Assembly (NCBI RefSeq): GCF_000808015.1
Contig: NZ_JWHR01000008.1
Coordinates: 1 to 7,552 of the forward strand
DNA length: 7,552 nt
Source: Terrisporobacter othiniensis
GTDB lineage: Bacteria > Bacillota > Clostridia > Peptostreptococcales > Peptostreptococcaceae
Direction of reading: 5' to 3'
Numbering within the stretch: position 1 is the stretch's first letter; each line of letters starts with the position of its first letter. A program made the translations under genes and the position numbers. This document shows, piece by piece, positions 1 to 6,846 of the stretch. A model generated the notes under the pieces. That model was not told where the DNA came from and did no database searches. It was given only the letters and a program-made list of their open reading frames with translations.

Positions 1-9
1 ATCTTATAT

Positions 10-15
10 TATAAT
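10..15 (+). promoter_or_regulatory. Possible -10 box of the 2H phosphoesterase gene
   Basis: A perfect TATAAT hexamer lies 26 bases before the TTG start at 42. It would give a short leader of about 20 bases holding the ribosome binding site. The matching -35 box would fall left of the window edge, so the promoter cannot be confirmed. In DNA this AT-rich a chance TATAAT is common. Confidence 0.4.
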
Positions 16-28
16 AATAAAAAGTTCT

Positions 29-33
29 GGAGG
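29..33 (+). promoter_or_regulatory. Ribosome binding site that fixes a TTG start
   Basis: GGAGG ends 8 bases before TTG at 42-44, an ideal Shine-Dalgarno distance. The nearby ATG at 49-51 is out of frame and runs straight into TAA. The next in-frame ATG is about 83 codons downstream, inside the conserved fold. TTG is therefore the only sensible start. Confidence 0.85.
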
Positions 34-41
34 TATAAAAG

Positions 42-566
42 TTGAGATATGTAATTGTTAGTGTAGTAAAAGGAGAAGGTGGGGATTTTAATAATAATCT
101 TCGAAGAGAAGTTTTTAAAAAACTTGGTGCTAAGTCTTCTAAATTACCTGCTCACTTTACTATTAAATCTCCTTTTGAATGCAACAACATAAGTGAAGTA
201 GACAAAGTAATAGAAAATTTCTGCAATAATCATAACAAAGCTAAATATACTTTAGAAAAATATGGTCACTTCGATAATAGAGTAATTTATATGAAAGTTC
301 ATATGAGTGAAGAAGGTAAAAAGCTTCATGATAATTTAATAGACGAGTTAGACGAAATAGATTTTATCAATTTTCAACTACACGACGGAAAAAATAAAGT
401 ATTTCATGTTACTATATCTTCAAAGAAAATACAAAATATTTATGATGAACTATGGGATTATGTTAATCAAATTCCATTCAAATTTAATTGCTTCTTTGAT
501 AATATATGTATTTACAAATGGGAAGATAACACATGGAAATTACACAAAGAATTTAATCTAAAATAA
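42..566 (+). CDS. 2H phosphoesterase superfamily protein (2'-5' RNA ligase / YjcG-like)
   Basis: A 174-residue soluble cytoplasmic protein with the two His-x-Thr signatures that define 2H phosphoesterases: H38-F-T40 in PAHFTIKSPFE and H122-V-T124 in FHVTIS, 84 residues apart. The strand VIYMKV (81-86) and the C-terminal WKLHKEF (165-171) also match the layout I recall for Bacillus YjcG, which is about 170 residues. In this superfamily the paired histidines act on 2'-5' or cyclic phosphodiester bonds in RNA or nucleotides. The real substrate of YjcG-like members is not settled, so only the fold and likely chemistry are claimed. The TTG start is set by GGAGG at 29-33. The gene is single, ends in a strong hairpin, and converges on the large glycerophosphotransferase gene. 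Isoleucine codons are a mix of ATA and ATT. Confidence 0.88.
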   Translation: MRYVIVSVVKGEGGDFNNNLRREVFKKLGAKSSKLPAHFTIKSPFECNNISEVDKVIENFCNNHNKAKYTLEKYGHFDNRVIYMKVHMSEEGKKLHDNLIDELDEIDFINFQLHDGKNKVFHVTISSKKIQNIYDELWDYVNQIPFKFNCFFDNICIYKWEDNTWKLHKEFNLK

Positions 567-601
567 AGCTATACTAGTTTTTCTAGTATAGCTTTATTTT
601 A
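559..601. terminator. Bidirectional rho-independent terminator
   Basis: A perfect 19-base-pair stem (559-577 with 583-601) closes a five-T loop (578-582). The core is AAAGCTATACTAG with its complement, and the AT-rich base supplies U-runs on either strand. The left arm contains the last codon and the TAA stop (564-566) of the 2H phosphoesterase gene. The hairpin also lies 35 bases past the stop of the convergent minus-strand gene, so it can end both transcripts. Confidence 0.9.
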
Positions 602-635
602 AAGTGTAATAATATATTATCATCAATTAAAATAA

Positions 636-3600
636 CTACAATAAATTACTTTTACTTGATATATATTGGTACGTACGTTTACTATTATCATTATCAATAT
701 ATGCAAAATAATAATCTCGTAAACCTTTATATTTCGGATCTTCAGTAAAATTGTTTTTAATTTGTTTTTCAATTCCAATTAATAAGTCTTCATATTCTGT
801 ATATCGTTCTCCGAATAATTCTTGTTCCATGTCTAAATAGCTTCCATGAGCCTGCTCATACATATCATAATCAAACTGATAAAATAGTACTGGCTTTCCG
901 AGATAATATACATCCCAACATACACTAGAATAATCTGTGATTAACATGTGGCATTTTTTAATAATTTCATTTAGTGGTATGCTTCCAAAAGGAATTAATT
1001 CTATATGTTCTCCACTTACATTAAACTGACCTATGTAATCTTTAAATTTTGGATGAATGTAAAAAATTAGTTTTACATTGTATGTCTTTAATAGTACTGC
1101 TAAATGGTTACTACTTAATAATTTCATATAATTATGATAATAATCACTCTTTACAAATTCATCTGCAGATTTTTCTTCTAACCAGCTTCTCCAAGTTGGC
1201 ATTGCAAGAATAATCTTTTCTGTATCAGTTGCTGTATTTTCAAGGACATCCCACCTTGTAAATCCAAGAATAGGTGCATTCTCTTTTTTATATTTAAAAT
1301 TTTCTACTACAATATTTTGTTCAAATTTAGATGTTGTTGTAAAGTATGTCATTGGACTAGAACCTTTCTTTCCAAAAATTCCATCTACTTTCTTTAATGC
1401 AGTTACACCATGTTGCAAGAATAAAATTTTATGTTTTGAAATTAAGTATGAAACAAAATTAGGTTTTGCTCTCCAAATATATAAATGTTTTTTGGAATCA
1501 GAAGCAATATACATTTTGGCAACCATTGTATACAATATATGTTTAAAACTCATAAACGGAATAATCTGTTTTTCATATTTTTTAACTTTATCCCAGTCAG
1601 GAGAGTTTTTATCTAAAATATAAAATATTTTTTTTCGTTCATTTTTAGGCAATTCTTCCATACAGTATTTAAAGAAATAATATCCATTGTCTTGAGCCAT
1701 GGAACAGAATTTTTCATATACAAGCCACATTTTTTTTCGTTTCCAATATGGATGCAGTAAAGTAAATACAAAACAAGCTAAAAATTCTTTTATTTTTGTA
1801 TCCCATCCATCATAAGGAGTTTTTTCACGATAAGTATAAGCTAATTTTCCACTCAAAGTTCTGTAAGGAAATAAAATATTATTACCTGAAATATTCATTT
1901 GTTGATTCATTATCATTAATTTTAATCTTTGTCTTCGATTCAGATAATTTGATGCCTTTAATTCTATATTTTTATATGTTGTTTTTACAATTACATCCCA
2001 AAATAATTCCTCCATATGTTTGCCTTTTAAGTCCAGTTTTGCATGAATGATAATTTGGTTTCCAGAAGTATTTACTGTATAATCAAATGGATACTCTAAT
2101 TTTTCTATGCTACTTCTATAACTTAACACTACATCTGTTATAGGATTTGGTAAAAAATTTAATTTCAAATTTATCTTTAATACAGTACCCTCTATTTTAA
2201 AAGAAGATACTCTTCCTTTGACATTTTTACTAAATAACCTTTCTGGATTTTCCACCCATATACCAAGAAATTGATTTTGAAATAAATATGGAATTAATTG
2301 ATTTTCTGTATCATTTTTATTTTTATCATATTCTTTTAAGTCTACAGTGTTAAATTTTAAAGGTTCAAAAAATTTCCAAACAGAATGTTGTTTAATTTTA
2401 TCCAGATAGGAAGTATAGTCTGAATGTTTAATTAAAACAGGCTGTTTTTCCTTTGTTTCTAATGCTATTAAATATTTTCCATTTTTATTTAAACTTTCTG
2501 CATTCATAATTTCATTAAAATCTTCTTTAATAAGCCCCAAATGCAATTCTTCATGATTTAATGGTCTTTTCCATAAGATGTGTTTTGATTGATTAATAAT
2601 CATAAAAGAAGTGATATTGTCTATATCTTCCACATTTAAAATAAGTTGATTATTATCTATTTTCACTTCTGCTTTCACAAAATCTGTTTCTTTTATATAA
2701 TATTGATGTCCTGGAATACCTGTATAGCATTCCTCAATCATGATTGGATTCACATTAAGATTTGGAAAAACTCTTTTTAACTCTCTATGCCATAGTACTG
2801 TATTCACATTGAATTTTTCCTTTTTACTACAATATTCTTCTATAAAGGTTCTAGGAAGTGTCTTAGTAATAAAAATATACTGTAAATCAAATCGACAATT
2901 ATCATATAAATAACTACTAAGTTCTGGCCCAAAGAATTTTTTTTCAAAAATAACAATATCATTTTCTTTATCTACAGTATCTAGCACAGTCTGAATTCCT
3001 TCTTCTGTTTTTACATTTGGATAAAAACGAATATTCCATCTTTTTTTTGTATTCTCATTGTAGTTTAAAATAGGTAAATCATTTTCTTGATGATCAAAAA
3101 TCAGATTAACCATATTTTTTGCATTTTTTAAAGAATCGTATGGAAGAAAATCCTTTATATAAGAGAGATTTTTCTTATAATCATACTCTTCAGATAGATA
3201 TGTTTTCTCTTTTATACAACTAGCAAGTGCTTTTACATCATAAATTTTACAAAAGGGAAGTTCTTTTACATTCATGTACATTCCACGGTCATGCATATAT
3301 TCTTTATAATCATACATAAATAAAATTATTGGTTTTCCAGTAATGGAGTAATCAAAGAATACACTAGAGTAATCTGTAATCAATACATCCATGCTATTCA
3401 AAAAATCATACTTTTCTATATTATCTGGAAATGGATAAATATGTTTATAGCAATCTAATACAATACTATCCTGCAAAATAGGATGAAAATTAACATACAT
3501 TTTCTGATTGTTTTGAAGTTGACTATCAAGATAGGTTAACATCTTTCTAGTTTCTTCTTCGTAGTTATCCTTTTGTACAGAATGATTACTCTGTCCTCTC

Positions 3601-4271
3601 CACGTAGGCATATATGCAAATGTGGTATAATTTTTATTATCCAGCTGTTTTTTTACTTCATTTCCACTTCTTTCATCTGAAAAAATAGTATTTCTTGGAT
3701 AACCATTGTAAACTACTTTTCCTGTATATAGCTTTTCTAGATTATAGTCACGCATCATGACTTCTTTTGTGAATTTATTTGGGAACATAAGATAATCAGC
3801 CTGCATAAAGTTATGCTGGATATTATACATAGACTCAATACCAAAACGCATCTGTTTTCCCAATGTTTTCAAAGGTGTTCCATGCCAAGTCTGTAAATAA
3901 ATCTGCTCTGGTCTTTTAATGAAATAAACTGGAAAAGAACTATTATTAATCAAATATTTTGATGTAGCCAATACTCTAACATATTCATAAGTTGTAATAT
4001 CAACTAGATTTATTTGAGTTAATCCCATTTTTTTTAACTTATTGCTATGAGTTTCTTTTTGTGTTGTTGCAAAATAAATTTTATAATCATCTGAATCAGA
4101 TCGTTTTAAAAATTCCCTTAAAATTGCAAAAGAAGAATCTGAAATATCTTTTCCATGAAAGGATTCGAAAAGAATCTGTTTTTCATTTACTTTACTATTC
4201 TTGTAGTACCATGCATAAATAAATTTTAATTTAGGTTGTTTTTTTCTTAATTTTTTCAAAATTTTTTTCAT
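636..4271 (-). CDS. Tandem-domain CDP-glycerol glycerophosphotransferase family protein (teichoic acid / capsule polymerase type)
   Basis: The protein has about 1211 residues and two copies of the TagF-type glycerophosphotransferase domain. TagF-family enzymes move glycerol-phosphate (or ribitol-phosphate) from a CDP-activated donor to a growing surface polymer at the cytoplasmic face of the membrane. Counting from the longer ATG at 4283, copy one (about 35-395) has HGTP 134-137, PTWRG 226-230, HP 267-268, TDYSS 303-307 and GKP 316-318. Copy two (about 850-1205) has QHG 957-959, PTWR 1029-1032, HP 1077-1078, TDYSS 1116-1120 and GKP 1129-1131. Both keep the histidines and acidic/serine motif expected of active domains. 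The 400-840 linker looks strand-rich and is unassigned. There is no signal peptide; the very basic N-terminus (KKILKKLRKK) may bind membrane. I chose the inner ATG at 4271 because GGAG lies 6 bases before it. Codon use differs from typA. No donor-synthesis or export genes are nearby, so acceptor and exact polymer are unknown. Confidence 0.9.
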   Translation of the reverse strand: MKKILKKLRKKQPKLKFIYAWYYKNSKVNEKQILFESFHGKDISDSSFAILREFLKRSDSDDYKIYFATTQKETHSNKLKKMGLTQINLVDITTYEYVRVLATSKYLINNSSFPVYFIKRPEQIYLQTWHGTPLKTLGKQMRFGIESMYNIQHNFMQADYLMFPNKFTKEVMMRDYNLEKLYTGKVVYNGYPRNTIFSDERSGNEVKKQLDNKNYTTFAYMPTWRGQSNHSVQKDNYEEETRKMLTYLDSQLQNNQKMYVNFHPILQDSIVLDCYKHIYPFPDNIEKYDFLNSMDVLITDYSSVFFDYSITGKPIILFMYDYKEYMHDRGMYMNVKELPFCKIYDVKALASCIKEKTYLSEEYDYKKNLSYIKDFLPYDSLKNAKNMVNLIFDHQENDLPILNYNENTKKRWNIRFYPNVKTEEGIQTVLDTVDKENDIVIFEKKFFGPELSSYLYDNCRFDLQYIFITKTLPRTFIEEYCSKKEKFNVNTVLWHRELKRVFPNLNVNPIMIEECYTGIPGHQYYIKETDFVKAEVKIDNNQLILNVEDIDNITSFMIINQSKHILWKRPLNHEELHLGLIKEDFNEIMNAESLNKNGKYLIALETKEKQPVLIKHSDYTSYLDKIKQHSVWKFFEPLKFNTVDLKEYDKNKNDTENQLIPYLFQNQFLGIWVENPERLFSKNVKGRVSSFKIEGTVLKINLKLNFLPNPITDVVLSYRSSIEKLEYPFDYTVNTSGNQIIIHAKLDLKGKHMEELFWDVIVKTTYKNIELKASNYLNRRQRLKLMIMNQQMNISGNNILFPYRTLSGKLAYTYREKTPYDGWDTKIKEFLACFVFTLLHPYWKRKKMWLVYEKFCSMAQDNGYYFFKYCMEELPKNERKKIFYILDKNSPDWDKVKKYEKQIIPFMSFKHILYTMVAKMYIASDSKKHLYIWRAKPNFVSYLISKHKILFLQHGVTALKKVDGIFGKKGSSPMTYFTTTSKFEQNIVVENFKYKKENAPILGFTRWDVLENTATDTEKIILAMPTWRSWLEEKSADEFVKSDYYHNYMKLLSSNHLAVLLKTYNVKLIFYIHPKFKDYIGQFNVSGEHIELIPFGSIPLNEIIKKCHMLITDYSSVCWDVYYLGKPVLFYQFDYDMYEQAHGSYLDMEQELFGERYTEYEDLLIGIEKQIKNNFTEDPKYKGLRDYYFAYIDNDNSKRTYQYISSKSNLL

Positions 4272-4277
4272 TTTTGT

Positions 4278-4281
4278 CTCC
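4278..4281 (-). promoter_or_regulatory. Ribosome binding site that decides the start of the glycerophosphotransferase gene
   Basis: On the minus strand GGAG overlaps the outermost ATG (4283-4281) and sits 6 bases before a second in-frame ATG (4271-4269). Upstream of the outer ATG there is only AAATTTAAATAA, with no Shine-Dalgarno match. The inner ATG, giving MKKILKK, is therefore the better start. Confidence 0.65.
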
Positions 4282-4283
4282 AT

Positions 4284-4388
4284 TTATTTAAATTTATTTC
4301 TTAATACTTTTACTGTTGGCTTATCATATTTTAATAAATCATCCACAATAATTGGATTAAATACCCTTTCATAACTAGATTTTTTTGT
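4284..4388 (-). pseudogene. Possible C-terminal remnant of a lost upstream gene
   Basis: Read on the minus strand, this stretch is open for 34 codons between two TAA stops. It has no ATG and no in-frame start with a ribosome binding site. The translation ends with NPIIVDDLLKYDKPTVKV and then LRNKFK, a pattern of hydrophobic, charged and proline residues that looks like the tail of a real protein. Its TAA (4286-4284) abuts the outer ATG of the glycerophosphotransferase gene, as in a tightly packed operon. I infer that a partner gene was deleted and its last codons remain. I cannot name the family. A chance open frame is quite possible at this length, and the stretch also serves as the 5' leader of the downstream gene. 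Confidence 0.3.
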
Positions 4389-4401
4389 TTATATAATATA
4401 A

Positions 4402-4430
4402 ATTATACTGCTTCTAGTATATAGATACAA
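4402..4430 (-). promoter_or_regulatory. Probable promoter of the glycerophosphotransferase gene
   Basis: On the minus strand TTGTAT (4430-4425) and a perfect TATAAT (4407-4402) are separated by exactly 17 bases, a SigA-type layout with a weak -35 box. Transcription would begin near 4395, giving a leader of about 120 bases that contains the possible coding remnant. A six-base dyad, TATACT/AGTATA (4404-4409 and 4416-4421), overlaps the -10 box and spacer and could be an operator. Confidence 0.5.
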
Positions 4431-4594
4431 TTTAGAAAATAAATAAATATATACTGACTGTATTTTATATAAATTTTAATTATTAGTTATTAAACTTTAT
4501 ATATAAGTTGCATCAAAGTTTACTATCACTTAAGTAGCATTATATTTTCAATAATTATGTTAATACTAACAATAAAGTATCTATGCTATTTTAT

Positions 4595-4623
4595 TTTACA
4601 TTTTATCTAGCTTATGTTATACT
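4595..4623 (+). promoter_or_regulatory. typA promoter with an extended -10
   Basis: TTTACA (4595-4600) and TATACT (4618-4623) lie 17 bases apart, each one base off the SigA consensus. TG at 4615-4616 gives an extended -10 element (TGTTATACT). Transcription would start near 4630 and leave a leader of about 30 bases that carries AAAGGAAG. This is the best promoter match in the window and fits a well-expressed gene. Confidence 0.75.
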
Positions 4624-4659
4624 GTATAAGTTATTTTTTAGAAAGGAAGAATTAAATAA

Positions 4660-6492
4660 ATGACAACAAAACATAAAATTATAAATATCGCTGTAATTGC
4701 CCATGTCGATGCTGGTAAGTCAACTCTAGTTGATGCTTTCCTATCTCAAAGTGGTGTATTTAGAGCAAACGAAGTAGTTAAAGACTGTGTAATGGATAGT
4801 AATGACCTTGAAGCAGAGAGAGGTATAACAATATATTCTAAAAACTGTTCTATAAACTATAAAGATTACAAAATAAACATAGTAGATACTCCAGGACATA
4901 GTGACTTCTCTTCTGAAGTTGAACGTGTTATCAAAACTGTTGATACTGTTGTATTACTAGTTGATGCATCTGAAGGACCAATGCCTCAAACAAGATTCGT
5001 TTTACAAAAATCTTTAGAGTTAGGTTTAAAGCCAATACTATTTATAAACAAAATAGACAAATCTGATCAAAGAGCTGAAGAAGTTGTTGATGAAGTATTC
5101 GATTTATTCGTAGACTTAAATGCAACTGATGAGCAATGTGAATTCCCTATAATATACGGTATAGCTAAGCAAGGTATAGCTAAGAGAGAAATGGATGATG
5201 ATTCTACTGATTTATCTCCATTATTTGAAACTATAGTTGAGCATGCTTCTGCTTACCCTGATTATGATGATAAGCATCTTCAATTACAAATATCTGCACT
5301 TGCATATGATAACTTTGTAGGAAGACTTGGAATCGGTAGAGTTTACAAAGGTACTGTAAAAAGTGGAGAACAAGTTTCTGTTTGTAAAGCAGGAGAAGTT
5401 GTAACTAGAGGAAAAATATCTAAACTTTCAGTTTATGAAGGATTAAAACAAGTTGAAGTTGACGAAGCTCACTCAGGTGATATCGTAGTTATAGCAGGTA
5501 TACCTGATATATCTATAGGTGAAACAATCTGTGAAGTTGGACATCACTTACCAATGGAAATGATACATATAGAAGAGCCTACTCTTTCTATGAACTTCTT
5601 AGTAAATGATTCTCCATTTGCTGGTAAGAGTGGTAAGTTCGTTACTACAAGACACTTAAAAGATAGATTAGATAAAGAATTAGAAGTTAACGTTGGTCTA
5701 AAAGTTGAGCCAATGGAAACTACTGACGGATATAGAGTATCTGGTAGAGGTGAACTTCACTTATCTATACTTCTTGAAAACATGAGACGTGAAGGTTATG
5801 AAATAGGTGTTTCTAAACCAGAAGTTTTAATGCACAGAGATGAAAATGGAAAATTACAAGAACCAATTGAAAAAGTTATAATAAACTGTCCTGAAATATA
5901 TTCTGGAACAGTTATAAACAAAATGAACTTAAGAAAAGGTATGATGGAAGCTATGTCTATAGAAGGAGATTTCGTTAAAATAGAATTCTCTGCTCCAACT
6001 CGTGGACTTTTAGGATATAGATCTGAATTCATAAATGATACTCGTGGTGAAGGTAATATGGTTCGTTCATTTGCTAGATACGAAGATCATAAAGGTGAAA
6101 TCCCATCAAGAGCAAATGGTGTTTTAATATCTCAATGTAATGGTACTACTATGGCTTACGGATTAAATGCTTTAAGTGAAAGAGCTACTATGTTCGTAGA
6201 TCCAGGTGTAGAAGTATACGAAGGTATGATAATAGGTATGAACTCTAGAAAAGACGATATGATAGTTAACCCAACTAAGAATAAAAAATTAACTAACGTT
6301 CGTGCTTCTGGTTCTGATGATGCTATAAAATTAAACGCTGCTAGAACATTTACTCTAGAAGAAGCATTAGAGTTTATAGATGATGATGAGTTAGTTGAAA
6401 TAACTCCAGATTCAATAAGACTTAGAAAGAAATATTTAAACGAGCACGAAAGATTACAATACAATAAGAGAAGAAAAGCTGCTCAACAATAA
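4660..6492 (+). CDS. typA: Translational GTPase TypA/BipA
   Basis: A 610-residue ribosome-associated GTPase of the EF-G/LepA class, full length for the family. TypA binds the 70S ribosome in the GTP state and is linked to 50S subunit assembly and to growth under cold or stress. The G domain shows AHVDAGKST (14-22), RGITI (54-58), DTPGH (76-80) and NKID (130-133), with a YGIA-type G5 near 166-169. Then come a beta-barrel domain II (about 205-290), an EF-G-like domain III (about 305-380), an EF-G-like C-terminal domain (about 400-480) and the TypA-specific C-terminal domain. The last carries [12 protein letters not shown] (545-556), the loop that reaches the peptidyl-transferase region in known TypA structures. 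The ATG follows AAAGGAAG (4642-4649) by 10 bases. The gene is monocistronic, with its own promoter and a hairpin terminator. ATA dominates its isoleucine codons and CAA its glutamine codons, which I take as the host style. Confidence 0.98.
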   Translation: MTTKHKIINIAVIAHVDAGKSTLVDAFLSQSGVFRANEVVKDCVMDSNDLEAERGITIYSKNCSINYKDYKINIVDTPGHSDFSSEVERVIKTVDTVVLLVDASEGPMPQTRFVLQKSLELGLKPILFINKIDKSDQRAEEVVDEVFDLFVDLNATDEQCEFPIIYGIAKQGIAKREMDDDSTDLSPLFETIVEHASAYPDYDDKHLQLQISALAYDNFVGRLGIGRVYKGTVKSGEQVSVCKAGEVVTRGKISKLSVYEGLKQVEVDEAHSGDIVVIAGIPDISIGETICEVGHHLPMEMIHIEEPTLSMNFLVNDSPFAGKSGKFVTTRHLKDRLDKELEVNVGLKVEPMETTDGYRVSGRGELHLSILLENMRREGYEIGVSKPEVLMHRDENGKLQEPIEKVIINCPEIYSGTVINKMNLRKGMMEAMSIEGDFVKIEFSAPTRGLLGYRSEFINDTRGEGNMVRSFARYEDHKGEIPSRANGVLISQCNGTTMAYGLNALSERATMFVDPGVEVYEGMIIGMNSRKDDMIVNPTKNKKLTNVRASGSDDAIKLNAARTFTLEEALEFIDDDELVEITPDSIRLRKKYLNEHERLQYNKRRKAAQQ

Positions 6493-6503
6493 TATATCAA
6501 ATA

Positions 6504-6542
6504 AAAAAATCCAGAGATTAATTATTAATCTCTGGATTTTTT
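6504..6542. terminator. Bidirectional rho-independent terminator after typA
   Basis: A perfect 17-base-pair stem (6504-6520 with 6526-6542) around the five-base loop ATTAT. The GC-bearing core is CCAGAGATTA, flanked by AAAAAA on the left and TTTTTT on the right, so each strand has a U-run after the stem. It lies 11 bases past the typA stop and about 54 bases past the stop of the facing cysteine-rich small gene, and can end both transcripts. Confidence 0.93.
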
Positions 6543-6595
6543 ATTATACCCTCTATTTTTATATCTATATACAGAAAATATTTTATTTCAATATC

Positions 6596-6793
6596 TTACT
6601 TACACTCATCAAAAAATTCTTCTTCTGTTTTTGTCATAACATAAGATCCATTTATCCTACCAAAAAATTGTGTTTTATCCTTTCTACAAGCACTTACACA
6701 ACCTGTATTTACATTTTCTTCCCCTATTATTCTTTTTAATTTATCAATGTCTACATTTGAACAAAAAGGACATACTCTTATCGACTTACTCAT
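6596..6793 (-). CDS. Small cysteine-rich DUF1450-like protein
   Basis: A 65-residue protein starting MSKSIRVCPFC. Cysteines sit at 8 and 11 (CPFC), 32 and 36 (GCVSAC) and 64. The order is CxxC, a short helix, a Gly-Cys turn, then a strand with NG (48-49). This resembles the DUF1450/YuzB group of small thioredoxin-fold, ferredoxin-like proteins, where cysteines in these places could bind an iron-sulfur cluster or zinc. No function is established and this assignment is from memory of the pattern. The start is the ATG at 6793, because AGGAG (6805-6801) lies 7 bases before it; the longer frame from 6808 would bury that site. It lies 88 bases downstream of the 123-residue gene on the same strand. 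I see no convincing promoter of its own, so co-transcription is plausible. It ends facing typA across the shared terminator. Confidence 0.8.
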   Translation of the reverse strand: MSKSIRVCPFCSNVDIDKLKRIIGEENVNTGCVSACRKDKTQFFGRINGSYVMTKTEEEFFDECK

Positions 6794-6800
6794 TTTTATT

Positions 6801-6805
6801 CTCCT
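6801..6805 (-). promoter_or_regulatory. Ribosome binding site that decides the start of the cysteine-rich small gene
   Basis: On the minus strand AGGAG ends 7 bases before the ATG at 6793. The outermost in-frame ATG (6808-6806) comes directly before AGGAG, so that start would place the ribosome binding site inside the coding region. Only AT-rich sequence precedes the outer ATG. Confidence 0.85.
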
Positions 6806-6846
6806 CATATTTTATATTTTTATATATTATTAATACCCGCCTTGGT

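Larger units (their letters stand above)
4284..4659. other. Divergent intergenic region between the glycerophosphotransferase gene and typA
   Basis: This 376-base gap has no full gene. From left to right it holds the possible coding remnant (4284-4388, minus), a minus-strand promoter (4402-4430), about 160 bases of very AT-rich sequence with small dyads, and the typA promoter and ribosome binding site. The dyads are AAACTTT/AAAGTTT at 4492-4498 and 4515-4521 and the palindrome ACTTAAGT at 4528-4535. I see no riboswitch, T-box or tRNA. Confidence 0.7.

Noticed and set aside
609..620. Perfect 12-base palindrome ATAATATATTAT
   Set aside because: Composed only of A and T between convergent genes, where such palindromes arise by chance; it has no promoter or gene start to act on.
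1796..2050. Open frame of 84 codons on the plus strand inside the polymerase gene
   Set aside because: It lies wholly opposite a well-supported coding region, has no ribosome binding site that I can see, and its translation is low-complexity (Phe, Leu, Tyr, Ile) as expected of the reverse of Lys- and Asn-rich codons.
4331..4372. Short ATG frame of 13 codons on the minus strand in the polymerase leader
   Set aside because: No ribosome binding site, and it overlaps in another frame the more protein-like 34-codon remnant.
5796..6464. Two open frames on the minus strand (5796-6032 and 6156-6464) inside typA
   Set aside because: Both are antisense to the conserved TypA C-terminal half and rich in Ser, Ile and Phe, the typical reverse of a highly biased gene. 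No independent start signals are present.
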